A DNA stretch of 64,000 nucleotides from Sphingomonas sp. CCH10-B3 (GTDB taxonomy: Bacteria > Pseudomonadota > Alphaproteobacteria > Sphingomonadales > Sphingomonadaceae), in contig NZ_LSIJ01000003.1 of the NCBI RefSeq assembly GCF_001556185.1, positions 1 through 64,000 of the forward strand, read 5' to 3'. The translations under genes were made by a program, and so were the position numbers. Positions 60,646 through 64,000 of the stretch are shown piece by piece. The number at the start of each line of letters is the position of its first letter. The first letter of the stretch is position 1. The notes below the pieces were generated by a model that had not been told where the DNA came from, did no database searches, and saw only the letters and a program-made list of their open reading frames with translations.

Positions 60646-61301
60646 GCGACGACAACACCGACGACGGCATTTTCGACGCCGAGGCAATCGAGGCGGCCCG
60701 CAAGCTGTTCGCCGGGCCGATCGCGTTCCTGAAATCGGCGCCGGGGCTCGAGCATCTGCCCGACCCGGTGGTGCCCGAAATCGCCTTTGCCGGGCGGTCG
60801 AACGTCGGCAAGTCGTCGCTGCTCAACGCGCTCACCGGCCGCAATGGCCTTGCGCGCACGTCGAACACGCCGGGGCGCACGCAGGAACTCAACTTCTTCG
60901 ATGTCGGCGCGCCGCTCGCGTTCCGGCTGGTCGACATGCCCGGCTATGGCTTCGCCAAGGCGCCCAAGGACGTCGTCAAGAAATGGCGCTTCCTGATCAA
61001 TGATTTCCTGCGCGGCCGCCAGGTGCTGAAGCGCACTCTGGTGCTGGTCGATGCACGCCACGGGTTGAAGGACGTCGACCACGAGATTCTGGACATGCTC
61101 GACAAGGCAGCGGTCAGCTATCGCCTCGTGCTGACCAAGGCCGACAAGATCAAACCGACCGAACTCGCCGCCGTGACCGAAGCGACCGCCGCCGAAGCTC
61201 GCAAGCACCCCGCCGCGCATCCGCAAGTGCTGAGCACATCGAGCGAAAAGGGCTTCGGCATCGCCGAACTCCGCGCCGCGGTGGTCGAAGCGACGCGCTA
61301 G
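60642..61301 (+). CDS. engB: ribosome biogenesis GTPase YsxC/YihA
   Basis: 219-residue Era/EngB GTPase. G1 [15 protein letters not shown] at about 56-70, G2 [15 protein letters not shown]3 [13 protein letters not shown]4 TKADKIKP, and G5-like STSSEKG. A ~30-residue acidic N-terminal extension precedes the GTPase ([20 protein letters not shown]). Needed for 50S subunit assembly. ATGA overlap with yidC. Stop codon TAG overlaps the TAG stop of the convergent cyclophilin gene within the sequence CTAG. Confidence 0.94.
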   Translation: MSDDNTDDGIFDAEAIEAARKLFAGPIAFLKSAPGLEHLPDPVVPEIAFAGRSNVGKSSLLNALTGRNGLARTSNTPGRTQELNFFDVGAPLAFRLVDMPGYGFAKAPKDVVKKWRFLINDFLRGRQVLKRTLVLVDARHGLKDVDHEILDMLDKAAVSYRLVLTKADKIKPTELAAVTEATAAEARKHPAAHPQVLSTSSEKGFGIAELRAAVVEATR

Positions 61302-61945
61302 CGCGGGATTTTTTCCAGCCACTGGCGCGGCCGCGCAGTGGGCTTGGGGCGCCCGTCGAGCCGCACCATCCGGATCACCTTGATCGGATTGGCGAGCATC
61401 TGCCCGCGCGTCACTTCATTGCCACCCGTGGTCGGCGCGGCGAGGATCTTGCGGACGACATCCATCCCCGCCACGACATGGCCGAAGGCGGCATAGCCCT
61501 TCGAGGTCTTGCTGGCATCGAGCGACGGGATCGGCCCCACGCAGATGAAGTAATTGCCGCCCGCCGATTTCGGGTCGTCGTGCCGCGCCATCGAAATGGT
61601 GCCGTCGAGATGCTTGATGCCGGTCTTGTCGGTCGTCTCGAGCGGGAATGGCGGCAGGATGCGGCGCGCGTCGGTCTTGATCCCGCCCTGCACGAAGCCG
61701 AAGCGCGGATCGGTCTTTTTGCGTGCTGACCGATAAAAGGTGGTGCCGTCGAACCGGCCATCATCGACATAGGCAAGGAAATTCGCCGTCGTCGCCGGTG
61801 CGCGCCGCGTGTCGAGCGCGACCGTGATCGACCCGATGGTGGTTTCGATCCGGACACGGACCAGCCCCGCACTGCCCTTCGCCAATGCTGCACCCGGCAG
61901 CAGCCAAACGGCGAGCAACATGGCCAAAAAGAGAGGCGTCGACAC
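61298..61945 (-). CDS. exported cyclophilin-type peptidylprolyl isomerase
   Basis: Periplasmic proline isomerase, 215 residues. Signal peptide about 1-22 (ending GAALA), then [42 protein letters not shown]. The isomerase core is [35 protein letters not shown] and [17 protein letters not shown]. Some contacts differ from the human cyclophilin pattern (H for W region), as in many bacterial PpiA-like proteins. C-terminal extension is basic. Convergent with engB; both stops share a CTAG. Confidence 0.9.
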   Translation of the reverse strand: MSTPLFLAMLLAVWLLPGAALAKGSAGLVRVRIETTIGSITVALDTRRAPATTANFLAYVDDGRFDGTTFYRSARKKTDPRFGFVQGGIKTDARRILPPFPLETTDKTGIKHLDGTISMARHDDPKSAGGNYFICVGPIPSLDASKTSKGYAAFGHVVAGMDVVRKILAAPTTGGNEVTRGQMLANPIKVIRMVRLDGRPKPTARPRQWLEKIPR

Positions 61946-62024
61946 GACCAGACTTCTCCAAGATACGATTGCGGCGCACCGCTCGCCGGTTGCCGCCGCG
62001 CGAGCCCGCCGCTATCCCGACAAC

Positions 62025-62696
62025 ATGCTCAAGCTCATCATCGGCAACAAGGCCTATTCATCCTGGTCGCTGCGCGGCTGGCTCGCGTGCAAGCTGTCGG
62101 GACTGCCGTTCGAGGAAGTGGTCGTGCCGCTCTACGACGCCGATTGGGACAAGCGCCGCGAAGGCGATGAGTTCGCGCCGTCGAGCGGCAAAGTGCCGAT
62201 CCTGTGGGACGGCGATACGGTGGTATGGGATTCGGTCGCGATCATCGCCTATCTCGACGAGCTGACCGGCGGCGAGAAATTCTGGCCCAAGGACCGCGCC
62301 GCGCGCGCGATGGCCTATTCAATGGCGGCCGAAATGCACTCGGGCTTTGCCGCGCTCCGCCGCAAGCACAGCATGAACATTCGCCAGGCCTTTCCGCCGC
62401 AACAGCCCGACGACGATGTGCTCGCCGATCTGCAGCGGATCATGGAACTCTGGGCACAGGCCCGCGCGCGCTTCGGCGGCGAGGGGCAGTTCCTGTTCGG
62501 CGATTTCGGCGCGGTCGACATCATGTACGCGCCGGTCTGCACGCGCATCATCACCTATTCGCTACCGATCGCGCGCTTCGCCCCGCCCTATATCGACGCG
62601 GTGATCCAGCACCCCTTCATGCAGGACTGGATCGCGTCGGCGCAGGAAGAAGAATGGGTGATTGAGCAGTTTGAGAAGCCGCCCGCAAAGGCATGA
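62025..62696 (+). CDS. glutathione S-transferase family protein
   Basis: 223-residue GST. N-terminal thioredoxin-like domain: LIIGNKAYSSWSLRGWLACK (substrate and catalytic Ser site), PSSGKVPILWDGDTVVWDSVAIIAYLDELTGG with the Asp-Ser pair. C-terminal helical domain: MAYSMAAEMHSGFAALRRKHSMNIR and GAVDIMYAPVCTRIITYSL. The S-S-W-S-L-R motif suits a Ser-type GST of unknown substrate. ATG chosen at the family start; upstream frame is open but overlaps the divergent cyclophilin. Stands alone. Confidence 0.9.
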   Translation: MLKLIIGNKAYSSWSLRGWLACKLSGLPFEEVVVPLYDADWDKRREGDEFAPSSGKVPILWDGDTVVWDSVAIIAYLDELTGGEKFWPKDRAARAMAYSMAAEMHSGFAALRRKHSMNIRQAFPPQQPDDDVLADLQRIMELWAQARARFGGEGQFLFGDFGAVDIMYAPVCTRIITYSLPIARFAPPYIDAVIQHPFMQDWIASAQEEEWVIEQFEKPPAKA

Positions 62697-62712
62697 TCGC
62701 TCGATTGCGCCG

Positions 62713-63165
62713 TCAAGTGGTGTAAGGCGTCCCGTCTTTCCGTGTGAAGGTGCTGTCATCGAACAGCATGTCGATGTCGGAATAGCCGCCCTTCCCCTGC
62801 TGGTTCCCCGCACCGACCGCGATGAAGATGCAGTCGGCGTCCGACCGGTTCTGCAAATGGTGACCATCGGTATTGCCCATCGGAAACGCCGCGCAGTCGC
62901 CCGCGCGCAACAGCGTCTCGCCGCCATCCTCGACGAGCACCGCTTCACCCGACAGGATCACCACGAACTCATCCTCATCGTCGTGCCAGTGGCGCTGCGA
63001 CGACCAGGCGCCGGGTTTGAGCGTCACCTGGCTCACCCCCATTGCGGTCAGCCCGCCGACGGGTCCCAAACGCCGATACCAGCGCCCCTGAACAGCCGCA
63101 TCGAAGGGCGGCGGATAGCCGGTGGTGTTGAGGTGGGGGATTGTGTCGAGATCGAGCTTGGGCAA
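62713..63165 (-). CDS. cupin domain-containing protein
   Basis: 150-residue single cupin. Metal motif: SSQRHWHDDEDEFVVILSGEAVLVEDGGETLLRAGDCAAFPMGNTDGHHLQN, with His-x-His and Glu ligands and a second His later. A short C-terminal tail follows (YSDIDMLFDDSTFTRKDG). Family members of this shape include transcription-unlinked enzymes of unknown activity that may bind small acids. It converges with the GST gene and diverges from dapE with only 11 bases between the start codons. Confidence 0.85.
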   Translation of the reverse strand: MPKLDLDTIPHLNTTGYPPPFDAAVQGRWYRRLGPVGGLTAMGVSQVTLKPGAWSSQRHWHDDEDEFVVILSGEAVLVEDGGETLLRAGDCAAFPMGNTDGHHLQNRSDADCIFIAVGAGNQQGKGGYSDIDMLFDDSTFTRKDGTPYTT

Positions 63166-63176
63166 GACCGCCTCCT

Positions 63177-64000
63177 ATGCATGAAGTCCTCAATTTGCCC
63201 GATGCGGTCGACCTCACCAAGGCCCTGATTGCTTGCGAGAGCATCACCCCGGCGCGGGGTGCCGTGTTCGATGTGCTCGAAGCCGCGCTGATGCCAATGG
63301 GCTTTGCGGTCGAGCGCTTTATGGCGGGCGAAGCGCCCGACGGCCCGGTCGAGAATCTGCTCGCGGTGCGCGGCAGCGGCGGGCGGCATTTTGCCTTTGC
63401 CGGCCACCTGGATGTGGTCCCGCCGGGCACTGGCTGGGCGAGCGATCCGTTCGAGCCGGTGGTGCGCGGCGAGCTGCTCCACGGGCGCGGCGCGGTCGAC
63501 ATGAAGGGCGCGATTACTGCCTTTGTCGCGGCTGCAGCGCGCGTGCCAGCCGATGCCGGCACCGTCAGCCTGATCATCACCGGCGACGAGGAGGGTCCCG
63601 CGATCTTTGGCACCCGCGCGCTAATCGATCGCATGGCCGCGCGCGGCCTCGCCCCCGACCTGTGCCTCGTCGGCGAGCCGACCTCGGTCGCGCGGCTGGG
63701 TGACATGATCAAGATCGGGCGCCGCGGATCGGTCAACATCTGGATCGATGTGCCTGGCAAGCAGGGCCATGTCGCCTACCCCCATCTTGCCGATAATCCG
63801 ATCCCGAAGCTGATCGCGATGCTGGCGGAAATCGACGCGATCACGCTCGACACCGGCACCGACTGGTTCCAGCCGTCGAACATCGAGTTGACCGATCTGA
63901 CGGTCGGCAATCCCGCGACCAATGTCATCCCGGCCAAGGCGAGTGCGCGGCTGTCGATCCGCTTCAACGACCGGCACAGCGGCGCCGGACTGGCCGCGCG
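63177..64000 (+). CDS. dapE: succinyl-diaminopimelate desuccinylase (partial)
   Basis: M20-family amidohydrolase of lysine/diaminopimelate synthesis; removes succinate from N-succinyl-LL-diaminopimelate. About 274 residues are visible; the gene runs off the window end. Metal-binding segments: FAFAGHLDVVPPG (about 62-74), GRGAVDMKGAITAF (about 95-108) and IITGDEEGPAIFGT. Dimerisation region GRRGSVNIWIDVPGKQGHVAYPHLADNP follows. The ATG used gives a start (MHEVLNLPDAVDLTKALIACESITP) that aligns to the family; no clear ribosome binding site. The start lies 11 bases from that of the divergent cupin gene. Confidence 0.92.
   Translation, partial: MHEVLNLPDAVDLTKALIACESITPARGAVFDVLEAALMPMGFAVERFMAGEAPDGPVENLLAVRGSGGRHFAFAGHLDVVPPGTGWASDPFEPVVRGELLHGRGAVDMKGAITAFVAAAARVPADAGTVSLIITGDEEGPAIFGTRALIDRMAARGLAPDLCLVGEPTSVARLGDMIKIGRRGSVNIWIDVPGKQGHVAYPHLADNPIPKLIAMLAEIDAITLDTGTDWFQPSNIELTDLTVGNPATNVIPAKASARLSIRFNDRHSGAGLAA

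Noticed and set aside
1-64000. CRISPR arrays, insertion sequences, prophage or plasmid origin
   Set aside because: No regularly spaced direct repeats of CRISPR type, no transposase or integrase, and no replication gene seen; the repeats present are intergenic palindromes.

Overview
This window looks like chromosomal DNA from a sphingomonad-type alphaproteobacterium (Sphingomonadaceae). Support: high GC with strong third-position GC bias (long spurious antisense frames everywhere), the rpmH-rnpA-yidD-yidC-engB order, many TonB-dependent receptors and CoA-ester catabolic genes, and the style of the intergenic palindromic repeats. The genus cannot be fixed by eye. I see no rRNA, prophage, insertion sequence or CRISPR array. 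The first gene (AI-2E-type permease) and the last (dapE) are cut by the window ends.

Region 1 (1-4.2 kb) holds the permease, glycerol kinase and an exported M20 peptidase. Region 2 (4.3-14.8 kb) is a CoA-ester catabolic block: an acyl-CoA ligase diverges from a serine hydrolase followed by a fused enoyl-CoA hydratase/3-hydroxyacyl-CoA dehydrogenase, a VOC protein, an amidase, two acyl-CoA dehydrogenases of unequal type and a TesB-like thioesterase. There is no thiolase. Region 3 (14.9-19 kb) has three exported proteins of unknown or TonB-like type. Region 4 (19-24.3 kb) is a minus-strand set: acyl-CoA dehydrogenase, zinc alcohol dehydrogenase, APH-type kinase and two short-chain dehydrogenases. 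It resembles a split form of the kinase-dehydrogenase pair used for 4-hydroxyacyl-CoA, and diverges from a two-domain TetR regulator. Region 5 (25.7-32.8 kb) has an MFS transporter, a 1027-residue TonB-dependent receptor and a second acyl-CoA dehydrogenase pair. Region 6 (33-38.2 kb) has another MFS transporter, SDR, GST, acyl-CoA ligase and thioesterase.

Region 7 (38.2-43.7 kb) contains a multi-EF-hand protein with a two-component system, a uracil-DNA glycosylase relative, a DUF488 protein, and a TetR regulator beside an exported cupin with matching operator-like motifs. Region 8 (43.9-55.5 kb) is an eleven-gene cobalamin salvage, late-synthesis and uptake operon. Nearly every junction is an overlap of 4 to 13 nt. 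It is headed by btuB behind a cobalamin riboswitch that appears to act on the btuB ribosome binding site; cobU diverges from it. Region 9 (55.5-64 kb) is housekeeping: tRNA-Leu(CAA), DUF805, comM, rpmH-rnpA-yidD-yidC-engB, a cyclophilin, a GST, a cupin and dapE.

The items most worth a second look are the split kinase/acyl-CoA dehydrogenase cluster, the three tandem hairpin repeats between rpmH and rnpA (each carrying an in-frame ATG), the terminator-like hairpins placed just before rpmH and before the MFS gene, the strong dyads at several catabolic promoters, and the riboswitch with its antisense-placed cobU.
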